In this document: in pieces, positions 12,864 to 25,569 of the stretch
How positions within the stretch are numbered: the stretch's first letter is position 1
How the letters are laid out: each line of letters starts with the position of its first letter
Assembly (NCBI RefSeq): GCF_024713945.1
Contig: NC_134682.1
Location: forward strand, 1,240,001 to 1,304,000
Length of the DNA: 64,000 nucleotides
Reading direction: 5' to 3'
Origin: Dermatophagoides farinae
Lineage: Eukaryota; Arthropoda; Arachnida; Sarcoptiformes; Pyroglyphidae
The notes under the pieces: generated by a model
Databases searched by the model: none
Seen by the model: the letters and a program-made list of their open reading frames with translations, nothing else
What the model was told of the DNA's origin: nothing
Program-made: the position numbers and the translations under genes

Positions 12864-15800
12864 ATGGCTCAACCAATCGATACAAATTGTATGACATTAA
12901 CACGTTATGTAATCACTGAACAACGATCACGTAAAGATGCTACTGGTGAATTGACCACATTATTGAATGCATTACAAACAGCAATCAAAGCCGTATCATC
13001 AGCCGTACGTAAAGCCGGTATTGCAAGATTGTAAGTATTGTTTTCTGTTTTGTTTTTTTTTCACAATATGATGATGATCCAAACAAATACAAAATGTGAA
13101 ATGAAAAACGAAATTTTTTGTCTTCTTTTTCTTCATTGACGATGTGAACCAAATGGTAACGGATTTTTTTTTGGTTCTTTTGTCCTTAGAAAATATGAAA
13201 CACATACATACAAACATAAATATTCCAGTGAAAATCATAGACATAGATAGGAAACTCTTATTAATAATTAACGGTAATCACTGAACGGTAAAGTAAAGTA
13301 AAATAATTCTTCATCATCAACCACAAATGACGATGATAGTCAAAGATGACGACGACGACGACGACGTAGATGATGATCATGTAGTTTTTTCTATTTGAAT
13401 CATAAAACTGCCACCACCATCAATATTACAAATTATGATCATGGATATGAAGAAAAAGAAAAAGGTGGAGAAAAATGTGATCCATGAACAAAAATAATAT
13501 TGCCAAACACACACACACACACACACAATGAAGATAATGAATGGATGAGATTCAAAAAAAAAAATTTCTAGAATATAGAATATATGCAGTTTGATAATGA
13601 TAAACATTGATAGAATTTGATGAGGCGTACATTTTTAATGGGTGTGTGTGTGTGTGTGTGTGTTATTAATGAATGGATGACCACACACACAATATATTGT
13701 ATATTTGGCGGTCAATTTTTTTTTTGCCTTCTTCAATTTCTTTTTTGATTCTTTCAAAAATTCTGATGAATCCGGTTTTTTCTTTTAAAAAAAAAACACA
13801 ACAACAATGTTCGCATAGAATAGAGCCTTTGGCTTGATGAACAACACAATTCATTAAGTGGTTTTTTTTTGTTTGGTATTTCAATTCAGGTTTGATTGTC
13901 GTTGTTGTTGTCATTGGTGGTGGTGGTTGATGGTGGTGGTTGTATAATTTTTTTTCCCCTGTACCACGATGAGAATAATTTCCAAGAATATGAATTAAAA
14001 TGACAAGTAAATGAATTTGAAATGAGAGAGAGAGAGAAAGAAAAAAATGAATTACAAACAAAAATGACGACAATAACAAACGAACAAGATACCGACGACA
14101 ACAATAATAATGACTCTGTGTGTGTGTGTGTGTGTGTTGTTTAGTAGTCTGTCGGTTTGATATTTGAATCGGTTTCGTATGTGTGTGTATGAGTCAAAAA
14201 TTCATTTCACAAATTTTTGTTGTTGTTGTTGCTAAAGAACATGAACCATTATGATTAGCATATATTAGAATCAACCGTTTCTAATGAACAAACAAGAAGA
14301 AAATGAAAACAAATAAACACAAGAAAAATAAACCAGAAGCCAAATACGAACATGTTCTTGTCATTACTGTTGTTGTTGTTGTTGTTTTTTTTTTCGCTGT
14401 TGAATGCATAAATTTTATCTGTGTCTCTCTCTCCAACACACACACACAGTCACAAAATTAAAGAAAATGGTTCGTTTTTCATTTTCTTATATTTATTTTT
14501 ATCAATTTATGTTCATCATTGTTTTTTTTTTGCTGTTTGTTAATTAGATAAAAATGACAGAATAAAGATTCATCCAATTATAATATATGAGGATCCAGGA
14601 GCAGAATAAAATTTCAAATGAAATAAAAACATACGGCTTACAGCTGCTTGTTGAAATGTCTATGTTTTGATAATTGAAAATCGGTTTTCATTTTTTTTTA
14701 TTTATTTATTTATTTTCTTTTTCAAATGTTCAAACCACTAATATGAATGATGATTGTAACAAGGTGAAAAAAAAATAATAATTTGATATTAAAAAACAAC
14801 AACAACAACAGCGATGACGCCAAACTTTTATGAAAAACTGGCAACTGATAAAGTAACCATAGAGAAAGAGAGAGAGAGTGAATATGAAAACATGAATAAA
14901 TCATAACCGGCTTTTTAACCGTTTCGGCGGATTCTGTAGTTATGAAATGAATGAAGAATATTTGAATTTTTTCGGCGATTCAGTCACAAACAAACACACA
15001 CACACACACACAAATCGAATAAGCCATTTTAAGAACGAAAGAATGCTCTGACATGCTCGTTTTGTATTCGGATGAAAAAAAAAGATTTGCATAATATGAA
15101 ATATGAAAAAGTTTTTTTTTCGGCTTTCCACTAATGATAAATTCTTGTCCATGTCCATTTCATTATATTCTGACCATCATAATCATTATTCAATTAATCA
15201 ATTTTTTAATTTTTCCGTAAAACTTTTCCAGAATCTTGATGTAATAATTGTCAAATGAATGATGAATGTCATGGATGAAGATGTATTACCATCTTCAACA
15301 GGAAAAGATGCCAATGGCAGGCTGTTTACTTTTTCAACAAGAAAAAAAAAATAAAAGATTGCCTGAGAAAATTCTTGAATTCCAGTATTCAGTTTGTCAT
15401 TGGTTTTTTTTCACCACAGTTACCAAATCATGATGATGACAGAAAAACCACACACATGGAGTTTCAACTTTGATTCTCAATAATTAGCGTTGTTTTTTTT
15501 TCTATTTTGAAATATACACAGCATGTGATTTTATTTTCAAAAAAAAAACTTTTCTCATCTGGTATATATTCACATCTGGATTTCCGTGTTTCTTTTTTTT
15601 TTTTTTGCCCGCTTTCGACATTTGTTCTCACACAATATATTTAGCCATCGGAAAGGTAGATCGTAAAACTTTTTCTCAATAATAATGATGATTCAATGTC
15701 GTGAATTTCCTTCTTCTCTGTTTACCCATCTTATTGAATTTTAAATGACATTTCTTCTTCTTCTTCTTCTTCTTGTTTTTAATGTAGAAATCTTCATTTC

Positions 15801-17948
15801 ATTCTGAAACTTTACGAAATGAATTTTTTTTTCTATTTGAAAAAGACAAACTTTCATTTCCGTTTTTGTCTCTGTGTGTGACAAAAACAATCACTCACAC
15901 ACACACACACACGCATCACCTGACATATGCAGGATTTTTGTCGATTCGTTTAGAATTTTTCAATATCCTCACTTGACTATATAAAAAAACCGAGAATTCC
16001 AAGTTTTGTATTCAAACAACCCAAATTCAACAACAACAACAACAACAAAAAACAAACTAAATTCTTTTTTTTTCAGGTGAATTTGGTATTTTTTGTTTCT
16101 GAAACTTTTTTTTTAACTTCAATTTTGAATTGAATTTAGCGTGCACAAAAAGGCGACAAATTGGTCACTTTTTGTTTCTCATGTTTGGCAATTAAAAAAA
16201 AAATTGAAAATCACCAAATTGTCAGCAGCAAAAGCAAATAAAAAAAAAAGTTAATTTGAAATTCAAACATTGTAACTGTAGGCAAAATTATTCTGTTTGA
16301 CCTCTGTGTGTGTGGGTGTGTGAATTTTTTTTACTTTATTTTGATTTCTATTTCATCGATGCACACAAATAATATTTTTTGCCCAATGTGTGTTGATGTG
16401 TTTCAAATGATGATGATGATGAGTGAATGAATTTGTTTTCTCTTTTTTTTATATTCTCGGAATTTTTCTGTTTCGGACATTTTTTTTTGATCGTTTATTT
16501 TCATCACGTTCGATTTTCGGTAGTTTTTTTTCCTTCAATTCTGCGGAATGTGTTTTGGCTGTATAGATTTTTATTTTTATTTTTGTTTTGTTTTGTTTCG
16601 ATATAGAAAAAATGATTTGATTATCATTCTGTGATGTTTGATTCAATTAAATTGAATGATAATGTCAAATATATTGAACCATGAATGATTTTATTGAAAA
16701 TCAAATGACAATAACGGTAATTTATTGAATACTGGAACAAACAAGCAAAATTTTGATGAATTTCATGTCCAATGAAAATGTTTTGCAACAACAATTTTCA
16801 TATATAAAAATAAACGAACAATTTACATCTCATTTTTCATTCATATTTTTTAATTTTATTCATCAGATATGGTGTTTCCGGATCGACAAACGTACAAGGT
16901 GAAGAGGTAAAAAAATTGGACGTACTTGCCAATGATCTGTTTATCAATATGCTTAAATCATCATATACAACTTGTCTATTGGTATCGGAAGAAAATGAAA
17001 CGGTAATTGAAGTGGAAACCGAACGTCAAGGTAAATATATTGTCTGTTTCGATCCATTGGATGGTTCGTCAAATATCGATTGTTTGGTTTCGATTGGTTC
17101 AATATTTGCCATTTATAAAAAGGTAAAAATCATCATCATCATAATCATCATAAAATGATGAAAATGAAAGTAAATAAAAAAAAATGAAAAAACAAAATGA
17201 ACGATAAAATGATCATTCAGATCCGTAGAAAAAAAGAAAGAAAAATTATTGGACAAAATTGCAATCGAAATGATGATGATGACGATAATATTAACAAAAA
17301 GAAAACAGAAAAATGATGAAATATTTATTTGATACAATATGTGTGTGTGTAAGGTCAAATGGTGATCATCATTGACAATTTTTTCTTCTTATATCATTGC
17401 AATCAAATAGTAGAATTTGATATTAGAATCCAATCTATTGCTACAATTGCAATAATGATAATTTTGTCAATATTGCGTGCCATTATTATTATGATTATGA
17501 TTCTGGTCAATTCTTGACCATTTTTTTTTTGTTTTTTTTTGTTCTACGGTTGAATTATTATTATTTGTTAGTTTTTGAATAGTCATGCAAAGTCAAAACC
17601 AAAACAAAAAAAAAATCCTGTGTGGAACACAAATTCTCAATTTTTTTCTGAATCAATATCATTTGATCATCATGCAATTTTCGATTGAATAAAGAGAAAA
17701 ACTTCCTAGCCTTTATTTATCATTTGATATCAATGATTTTTGATTTTTTTTATCAGGTAGAAAAATGGTAAAACTTGTCGACACAAAAAAAACAACGTTC
17801 GATCATGTTATCGATGTGTTTAATGTCAAAAAAATGAATATCACCTTGATTTGTCCTTTGTATAACCAACACATACCAATACAAATAATCTGCGGTATAG
17901 ATTCTTGATTCTGAATATTGAATCTCATTAATTAAGATGCACAATCTG

Positions 17949-17992
<44 letters not shown>

Positions 17993-19970
17993 TACACCCA
18001 CACTTTTCGTTCCAATTATGAAACTTTTTCTTTCATATAAAATCTTATTCATCTCTTTTTTTTGATAATTTATTCATACTAAGTAATCGTTATTAATTAA
18101 TATTTTTTTTTCACTGTTTCTTCATTCATTATCATCATCATATGATCATCGTTTGTGCATATATATATAAAAGGACCATAATAATGCTCCTGCAATTAAT
18201 GATGCATTGCAGCCAGGACGAAAAATTGGTAAATTCAAATTTTGATTTTTTTTTCTTGTTTTTTTTCGCTAAATGATCCTGATCATTATCATTTAGTTGC
18301 TGCTGGTTATGCACTATACGGCAGTGCAACAATGATCGTATTGAGCGCTGGTGGTGGACCTGTTAATGGATTTCTTCTTGATCCGGTAAGTGCGAGATTT
18401 TTTTATCTTTTTTTTTCATTTCAAAAAAAATTTTCCATTTTTTCTTCAATAGGCAATCGGTGAATTTGTTCTTACCGATCCAGATATGAGAATTAAATCA
18501 CGTGGTAAAATCTATAGCATTAATGAAGGTTATGAATCACAATGGGATGAAGCTGTTAAAAAATATGTCAATGCTAAAAAACATCCAACGGTATATAAAT
18601 AACAATCAATCCATAATGATGATAAATGTGTGAATTAATTATCTTCAATTTCCCTCACAGACTGGTAAATCATATGGTGCACGTTATGTTGGTTCAATGG
18701 TTTGTTTGTTGTTTTATTACCACCATCATCATCATTATAATTCATTCATTCATTCATTCCGGGCGCTGTTTTATTTTATTGTTTTCATTCATTCATTTGT
18801 TTATCTTTCCACTCAACTACCATTTTGATCATTAAGGCTAGCAAAAAAAAAAAATTCATTCATCATCAACAACGATAATGATTGTATATGATAGAATCAT
18901 TTGCATCATTTTTTATTAGCTTTGTGGCATATTTAAATCTGAACAATTTTTCATTGGAAACAAATACAGAAAATACCAAAATGATAAAGTCGCCAGACAG
19001 TTAGTAATAGTAGTTATAGTGTAAGGTTGTTAATCATCAAATTAAATTATATCTTGTCATTGTTTGAAACTCATAATGGAATGAAACCAAACAACATTAT
19101 TGATTGTTTTTTTGTGTTTTGTTTTGTTTGTTTGTTTGTTTGTTTTTTTTTGTTGTTGATATCATCACATGTGAAATATATTTAGTTGACCATAGGGAAT
19201 TGGTCCGAACCGATCTTGTGCATTTATAATAATAATAATTCAAATTAATTTCGATCGATAAATACACACATGCACACACACACGACATGGAAAAATCATT
19301 ATCATCATCATCATCATTAGATCATCTTATTTTTATTTGTCTCTTTTCACACTAAACTAGGTTGCCGATGTTCATCGTACATTGAAATATGGTGGAATAT
19401 TCATGTATCCAGCCACTAAAGATGCACCAAATGGCAAGGTAAAATTTACATTTTCATATATAAATAGGACCACTTTCTCAGATTGATTTTTTCTCATTTC
19501 ATTCATGATGATTGTCATATTAAATAATCATGATTGAAGTTTGACATTATATATATCATTATTATGAGTATTGAGGTGTTTCCCACGGCAAACAATTGAG
19601 TTAAAATGGCAGATTTGCATTTCCTTTTTATTAGAATTATTTATAAATGTAATTGATGATTATGGAATATACTTTGACATGAATCTTGTCCATAATGATA
19701 ATGATTTTTTTTTTTTTGATTAACTTATTCCGGAAATTATTTGTCACAAAACAGTAATATTCATTGCATTTTTTTTCATTTCAGCTTCGTTTAATGTATG
19801 AAGGCAATCCAATGGCGTATATTATTGAAAAAGCAGGCGGTTTAGCAACCACTGGACACATACCAATATTGGATCATCAACCAACAAAAATTCATGAACG
19901 TGTGCCCGTATTTCTTGGATCACGTGATGATGTTCAAGAACTTATTGATTGCTATCAAAATGTCAAATGA
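12864..19970 (+). CDS. FBP1: Fructose-1,6-bisphosphatase, 8 exons, complete (335 aa)
   Basis: This enzyme hydrolyses fructose-1,6-bisphosphate to fructose-6-phosphate and phosphate in the cytosol, the committed gluconeogenic step. Exons: 12864-13030, 16867-17122, 18174-18228, 18297-18385, 18453-18590, 18661-18699, 19361-19438, 19785-19970. All junctions are GT..AG and in phase. The sum is 1008 nt, 335 residues, close to the usual 335-340. Visible features are the family signature [11 protein letters not shown] with metal ligands Glu97/Glu98 and Asp118/Asp121 at the same numbers as in mammals, the substrate-loop region [35 protein letters not shown] and GGLATTG near the end. The start ATG gives [16 protein letters not shown], typical of animal FBPases, including the AMP-site helix region [14 protein letters not shown]. 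Intron 1 is 3.8 kb and intron 6 about 660 nt; the rest are 61-1051 nt. A plausible AATAAA lies at 20153-20158. The product is certain; single-base exon edges are hand-placed. Confidence 0.96.
13031..16866 (+). other. FBPase intron 1 (3.8 kb), repeat-rich
   Basis: The interval runs from donor TT|GTAAGT to acceptor TCATCAG|A. It holds CA runs (13,506-13,527), TG runs (13,642-13,661; 14,117-14,137), CTT repeats near 15,751-15,773 and homopolymers. No coding exon was recognised inside it. A long first intron in an otherwise compact gene is a usual place for regulatory sequence, but I see no specific element. Confidence 0.7.
17949..17987. repeat. CA microsatellite in FBPase intron 2
   Basis: This is an almost uninterrupted CA dinucleotide run of about 38 bases within FBPase intron 2. 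It is one of the longest in the window and likely length-polymorphic. Confidence 0.9.
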
Positions 19971-20152
19971 ATATAATCAACGAGATTAATTTGTAATTGT
20001 GATGAAAACGAATTTCTCCATACAACAAAATTGTTCTTCCATGTTTTTTTTCCAAAAAGTTTTCTTTTTACTTTAATTCCAAAAAAAAAATTACATATCA
20101 TCTTTAATGATGATGATGATTTTGATTCAAATTTACTACATTTTGAGATTAA

Positions 20153-20158
20153 AATAAA
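20153..20158 (+). promoter_or_regulatory. Candidate poly(A) signal of FBPase
   Basis: AATAAA lies 183 bases after the FBPase stop codon on the coding strand. The tract is very AT-rich, so chance hexamers are frequent. Confidence 0.45.
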
Positions 20159-20299
20159 AGTTTTTAAAAAATGTAAAAACAAAAAAAAAAAGAAAAGGCC
20201 ATGCACACATTTTTGACATTTAAAGAATCACAGAATATATCCACTGGACACGTCCTTTATTAATGATCCACGTTGTATGTTTGTGCGTGTATATTGTTT

Positions 20300-20336
<37 letters not shown>

Positions 20337-20912
20337 AGTATTATTGAAATGCCTAAATAGAATGTTTCTGTGTGTTGTTGTACATTTGGTTGTGATGTAT
20401 GGCGTGTCTTTATTAATTTTCTCTCTTTAAGTTTTTTTTTTGTTGATGATTATTATTTATTACAATTGGAATTATAATTATAATCAACGATTGCCAATCT
20501 CATCAAGTATAAGGCTCATATCATCATTATCCAAATCATCATCATCGTTTGTTTGTTTGTCGATTTGTTGGTTGATATATGTGTGTGTGTGTCATTTACA
20601 CAGAAAAAATTTTTTTTTTCTAAACTCCATTTTCATAAATTGTGGCATTCGTCATCATCATTATTATTATTGTAATTGATTTGATTACGGTTGCCATTTA
20701 ATAATTCCATTGATCCTTATTAGAACGAAAAGATTATCGTATGTATCATCTCATTGCAATTAAAACAAAGTGTGGTAATGAAATTTTGAATTTTTTTTCA
20801 GATTTTAAACATTTGGTCTATTTCATTTCATCCATCTCATCAATGTTCAAAAGTAACAACTTGTTGATGTTATTGCTGCAAGATAATCTATAAAACCAAC
20901 AACAAAATTATA
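20159..20912. other. Intergenic, FBPase to TM9SF2
   Basis: This 750-base gap contains a TG microsatellite (20,305-20,332) and a second shorter one (20,580-20,592). No gene is recognised. The final part must hold the TM9SF2 promoter; I see no TATA box I would trust. Confidence 0.5.
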
Positions 20913-23023
20913 ATGCTGATAATAAGAGAAAAATTTGAATCATGTACACGTTCATCATTATTATTGACGACTACGATCACATTGATATTTCTAGCAAATG
21001 TATCTTGGGCATTTTATTTGCCTGGTTTAGCACCGGTTAATTATTGTGAATTCAATAAACCGGCCGATAATTGTCGTTCGGATGTTAAATTATTTGTTAA
21101 TCGTTTAGATTCCGAAGATTCTGTTATACCATATGAATATTCTCATTTTGATTTTTGTCAAGCAATCAATCAAAATGAAGCACCGGTTGAAAATCTTGGC
21201 CAAATTGTATTTGGTGAACGTATTCGAGCTTCTCCATATAATATAAGTTTTCTGAAAAATGAACAATGTAAATTTCTATGCCATAAACAATATGATACAT
21301 CGAAACGTGAAGATTTTGAAAAATTAGAAGCATTAAAAAAAGGTATGATGAAAAATTATCAACATCGATGGATTGTGGACAATATGCCCGTTACATGGTG
21401 TTATAATGTTGATAATTTTGGTGGACAGAAATATTGTTCAACTGGATTTCCTATGGGCTGTTATGTGGATAAAGAAGGCATCGCTAAAGATGCCTGCGTA
21501 ATGAACATATTATTCAACAAAAAAGATACATTTTATCTGTTCAATCACGTTGATATAACTATTACATTTCATAGTGGTCAAAATGAAGCCTGGGGTGTTG
21601 GTTTTGGTGATCATGGTGGTCGAATTATTGCTGTGAATATTGTACCAAAAAGTATACAACATAAACAACAACCACAAACACCATCCGATTGTCCATCAAA
21701 TCCATTACCGATGGAAATTCCTAATGAATTGAGTAAAGATCAAATAATCGATGTCTATTATACATATTCAGTGTATTTTACTAAATATAATGATATAAAA
21801 TGGTCATCAAGATGGGATTATATTCTTGATTCAATGCCACATACGAATATTCAATGGTTTTCAATTCTTAATTCATTGGTCATTGTTTTATTTCTTACCG
21901 GTATGGTAGCTATGATATTGTTACGTACCCTTCATAAAGATATTGCTCGATATAATCAAATTGATCTTGAAGATGATGCTCAAGAAGAATTTGGTTGGAA
22001 ATTAGTTCATGGAGATATATTTCGTTCCCCTCAACATTGTATGCTGTTGTCAGTATTTCTTGGTTCTGGTGTTCAAGTTTTGTGTATGACAGTGATTACA
22101 TTGTTTTTCGCTTGTCTTGGATTTTTATCACCAGCTAATCGTGGTGCATTGATGACCTGTGCTCTCATACTATATGTTTGTCTTGGTACACCGGCCGGAT
22201 ATGTTTCGGCACGCATCTACAAATCATGTGGTGGTTATCGTTGGAAAATGAACGTTCTGTTAACATCACTTTTATGTCCAGGCATTGTATTTTCATTATT
22301 TTTCGTTATGAACATCATATTATGGATCAAAGGTAGCTCGGCTGCAGTACCATTCTCAACATTGATTGCTTTATTGGCTTTATGGTTCTTGGTATCACTT
22401 CCATTAACATTTGTTGGAGCCTATTTTGGTTTCCGTAAACGTGCAATTGAACAACCGGTTCGAACAAATCAGATTCCACGACAGATACCGGAACAATCCG
22501 TATATACTAAACCATTGCCCGGTATTATAATGGGTGGAATATTACCATTTGGCTGTATATTTATTCAATTATTCTTCTTATTGAATAGTTTATGGTCAAA
22601 TCAGACTTATTATATGTTTGGATTCTTGTTTCTAGTATTTATCATATTGATAATTACCTGTTCAGAAACAACAATCCTATTGTGTTATTTTCATCTATGT
22701 GCTGAAGATTATCATTGGTGGTATGTATAATAAATAAATAGATTTTAAAATTGTATTTTTTAAAAATTGACATTTTTATATTTGCATAAATATACAGGTG
22801 GCGATCATTTCTAACATCTGGCTTTACATCATTCTATTTGTTCGTTTATTGTATTCATTATTTTCTAACTAAACTAACCATAACCGGAACAATATCGACA
22901 TTATTATATTTTGGCTATACATTAATCATGGTATTCTTATTCTTTTTATTAACCGGTACGGTTGGATTTTTTGCCTGTTTATGGTTCGTAAGAAAAATCT
23001 ATAGCGTTGTCAAAGTGGATTAA
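20913..23023 (+). CDS. TM9SF2: Transmembrane 9 superfamily member 2 (nonaspanin), complete, 677 aa
   Basis: TM9 proteins are nine-pass membrane proteins of the endosome/Golgi involved in sorting and membrane-protein trafficking. Exons are 20913-22720 and 22798-23023, joined across a 77-nt intron (TG|GTATGT..ATACAG|G); the sum is 2034 nt. An N-terminal signal peptide (about residues 1-33) is followed by [12 protein letters not shown], a luminal domain with paired cysteines, and the highly conserved core: [11 protein letters not shown] before TM1, [47 protein letters not shown] and [16 protein letters not shown]. It ends in IYSVVKVD, the typical KxD-like COPI/Golgi-retention tail. The overall pattern fits TM9SF2 better than TM9SF4 or TM9SF1/3 from remembered family features. 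The second exon encodes the last two to three membrane segments. Confidence 0.95.
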
Positions 23024-23040
23024 AAGTTTAATAACACTAT

Positions 23041-23046
23041 AATAAA
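23041..23046 (+). promoter_or_regulatory. Candidate poly(A) signal of TM9SF2
   Basis: AATAAA lies 18 bases after the TM9SF2 stop, on the coding strand. The position is close to the stop but plausible in a compact 3' end. Confidence 0.4.
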
Positions 23047-23494
23047 TTCCAATCAAAATGAAAAAAAAATATCAAGATCCAATTGTACACGTATCATACA
23101 GACACACACTCACACACAAACAAACCCACATGTGAATCGTTTCAGTCAACGTTGTTTGTTCGCTTACAAAAGTAGGCGTTTTCAAAACACGTGTTTGAAT
23201 TTTTAAGAAACAAAAAAAAACTATTGTAATTAATTATTTATTCTAATGATGATTGAGATGAAAGAAAAATATGATTCTAATTTGATCTTTATTTGTATTT
23301 GATGATATTTTTTTTTGTCTACTACTACTACTACTACTTTTTTTTGGTTAATCAAAAATGAAAAATCAATTTATGTTCAATAATTCACAATATATACGAA
23401 ATGCCTAAATATAATAGAATTATCATTTGTATAAAAAAAAATAAAAATAATATATATTCTTGTAGAATTGATAACCAAATTGATTGAATTATTA
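23047..23494. other. Convergent intergenic, TM9SF2 / TRMO
   Basis: This is 450 bases between two genes that point at each other, so it must contain both 3' UTRs. It includes a CTA repeat (23,320-23,337) and A/T tracts. No gene is recognised. Confidence 0.6.
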
Positions 23495-24515
23495 TTATTG
23501 TTGTTGTTGTTCAGTTGTTTTTGTCGGATTCCATGGTTTAATTTTTATCACTTCAACCATATCACTTTCAATGTCAAACCAAGCCGTTATATGTATAGAA
23601 TCTATGGTAAAATAATATAAACGATCTATACATTTTTTTCGCCGATAAACTGATCGTGGATCTGCTTGTAATAGATTAATGATTGCTTTTTTTGCTTCAT
23701 TTTCATCATGAAATAAACGAAAACAATGATCACATTGTGAAAAATTGTCCCCATGAAATGAATACGGATGGAAACAAGATAATTGTTGTAGGCTTCGAAC
23801 AGTAAAATCCACTTGAATTTCATTAACAATTTCACCATCGATCCAACCAAGTTTTTCAGTTTTTTGTTCAGGAATCATAGGTTTCTCTGGTTCAAAATCC
23901 TTTTGGTTTTCATTTTGTTCAATATTTGAATTGAATGGATTGGAAATGATTATCGAATCATCGTATGGATAATCATATTTAACAATGTATGGTTTTATAT
24001 CGATTACAGGAGTTTTATCAATCATATCCAAACCGGATACGTATAAACATCCATCTGAAAATTATTGAAAACGTTCATAGTTTATATAATTCAAAAAAAG
24101 TAAAAAAAATACCTTCCACACGATCCAATTTGACAATTGTCAAACCAAATGGATTAGGTCGATGTGGTGCACGTGATGCAAACACACCACAAGTTGCGCC
24201 ATCCAACCTGGGTGGATGTACTTTGGCAATGAAACGACGTTTATTTCGATTTTCATGAAAATAGAAAATAATCCATAAATATGAAAACTTTTCGATACCG
24301 ATCAATGGATGTGACGGATTATTGAATAATTTTTTATGTATACGAATGATGCCTTTACTTTGTGGACAGATTCCCGATTGACGTGGTGTACCATTTTTTC
24401 TATTAAATATCGATTCAACAACACCGATACTTACGATATCGTAATCAATTTTAAATTCATCAATACGGCTTTGTTCGGTTTTATCATTATTATTGGTCAC
24501 TTTGGTTGTTTCCAT
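23495..24515 (-). CDS. TRMO: tRNA (adenine(37)-N6)-methyltransferase, TsaA/VirR-like (TRMO), 320 aa
   Basis: TRMO adds the N6-methyl group to t6A37 of tRNA-Thr(ACY). Exon 1 is 24515-24113 and exon 2 is 24054-23495; the 58-nt intron splices in phase (GAAG|GTAT..TTTCAG|AT). Motifs of the UPF0066/TsaA beta-barrel are clear: IGVVESIFNRKNGTPRQSGIC, then FNNPSHPLIGIEKFSYLWI, then AKVHPPRLDG, SRAPHRPNPFGLTIVKLDRVEG, and after the junction SGLDMIDKTPVIDIKPYI. The C-terminal extension (from about residue 185) carries a conserved FTVRSLQQLSCF-type block seen in eukaryotic TRMO, and ends in a short Gln run. I chose METTKV at 24515 as the start; in-frame ATGs up to 24542 are possible. A small transposable element sits 45 bases upstream of this ATG, so the promoter or 5' UTR is affected by the insertion. 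Confidence 0.93.
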
Positions 24516-24559
24516 AATAATCATCATCATATATATATACATATGTATATATGTATATA

Positions 24560-24757
24560 CAGTAATACCCCGCTTAACGCTGCCCCGTTTAGCGCTGATT
24601 CGATATAACGCTGTACAATTACACTACATTACATTACATTGTTACATTGTATATGAAGGGTAAAAATGCATTATGTAAAAATAGCCCCGCTTAGCGCTGT
24701 TTCGCTTAACGCTCAGAATTTTTGTAACGTAACCCCGCGTTAAGCGGGGTATTACTG
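24560..24757. mobile_element. 198-bp MITE with perfect terminal inverted repeats, pogo/Tigger-like ends
   Basis: The ends are exact inverted repeats of at least 21 bases, beginning CAGTAATACCCCGC on the left and its complement ending ..GTATTACTG on the right. They are flanked by TA on both sides (24558-24559 and 24758-24759). Inside are repeated cores reading CGCTTAACGCTG / CGTTTAGCGCTG / CGCTTAGCGCTG. CAG-initiated termini with TA duplication are typical of pogo/Tigger elements in the Tc1/mariner group. No transposase is encoded, so this is a non-autonomous element. Assignment to pogo/Tigger is by the look of the ends only. Confidence 0.85.
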
Positions 24758-24810
24758 TATAATATAAAAGAGTAAGGAAATTTTGTCTGTATGTATACAT
24801 CCAACAGTAG

Positions 24811-24985
24811 GGAATGCCTTTGAGCAGTGTTTTTTGAGAATGCTTTCAGAGCCATCTGTCGGTAAAAGGTTTCTGAAGTGGTGAGATGTAGCTTTGATAA
24901 TGCTTTTTTTAATTGTTTAGCTTCGCGCCTTGATGCAGCTTTTGCATCAAATAGATGACCGTCAATTAGTCAGCCCCGCAGGCCC
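24811..24985 (+). repeat. Dispersed repeat, copy 1 (inverted partner at 26,555-26,730)
   Basis: The segment around 24,880-24,965 (TGTAGCTTTGATAATGCTTT, then GATGCAGCTTTTGCATCAAA) aligns, with mismatches, to the reverse complement of 26,560-26,665. Homology extends weakly to the block GGAATGCCTTTGAGCAGTG. No coding sense was found. Its relatively high GC content stands out against the surroundings. It is probably a degraded transposable-element piece. Confidence 0.6.
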
Positions 24986-25007
24986 AGTCTGGACAGGCGC
25001 GAAGCGT
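24922..25007. repeat. Short inverted repeat CTTCGCGCC .. GGCGCGAAG
   Basis: A 9-base GC-rich inverted repeat (24922-24930 with partner near 24995-25003) encloses about 65 bases that include CAGCCCCGCAGGCCCAGTCT. Its base composition is unlike the flanking AT-rich DNA. It may be the end of a mobile element; no further structure is recognised. Confidence 0.45.
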
Positions 25008-25165
25008 GATGATAATGATGATGTACTGGGGAAAAAAAGGAACTATTATTTTTGTTGATCATCATCACCTTTTATAATGTCATCACAAACAGCACCATCA
25101 ATTGTAAATGTTTTGTAACAATTATCATCAAAGTTTTAATTGAAAAGAATAAAAAATTATATTAT

Positions 25166-25420
25166 AATTATTCAACGTCAGAATGTTTGTTTTTTATATG
25201 TCTATTAAGAACATGTTTATGGCGAAATTTATCATTACAATGTGAACATTGATATGGCCGTTCACCATTATGTATAAGACAATGGCGGATTAGATTAGAG
25301 TTCTGAGTAAAGGTCGCATTACAATGTGAACATTTATATGGCCGTTCACCAGTATGTATACGACGATGACAGTTTAGATGATGTTTTCGGTGAGAAAGAC
25401 AATTTGATTATTTTATTTAT
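25166..25420 (-). pseudogene. C2H2 zinc-finger coding fragment (two full fingers, ends in stop)
   Basis: The minus-strand frame reads a half finger ending [14 protein letters not shown], then full fingers with CSHC..H-x3-H and CSHC..H-x3-H joined by standard linkers (HTGERPY, HNGERPY). It then ends NKHSDVE and a stop. These are classic DNA-binding C2H2 fingers. The first finger lacks its two cysteines: the frame opens only just before it, so the piece is either the last exon of a spliced gene or a truncated copy. A second, similar half-finger lies upstream at 25,585-25,735. I list it as pseudogene-like because no start, promoter or convincing acceptor was found. Confidence 0.65.
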
Positions 25421-25569
25421 TTCAATGATTAAATTTTAGAAAGAATACATAGGACCAAACATGAGAGTAAGCAAAAACATAATCATAGTTCTCACAATAA
25501 TAGAACGACTATAAAAAGCATACTCATGCATCATTCACAAACAATGTATTACAATGAACATTACTGGAG

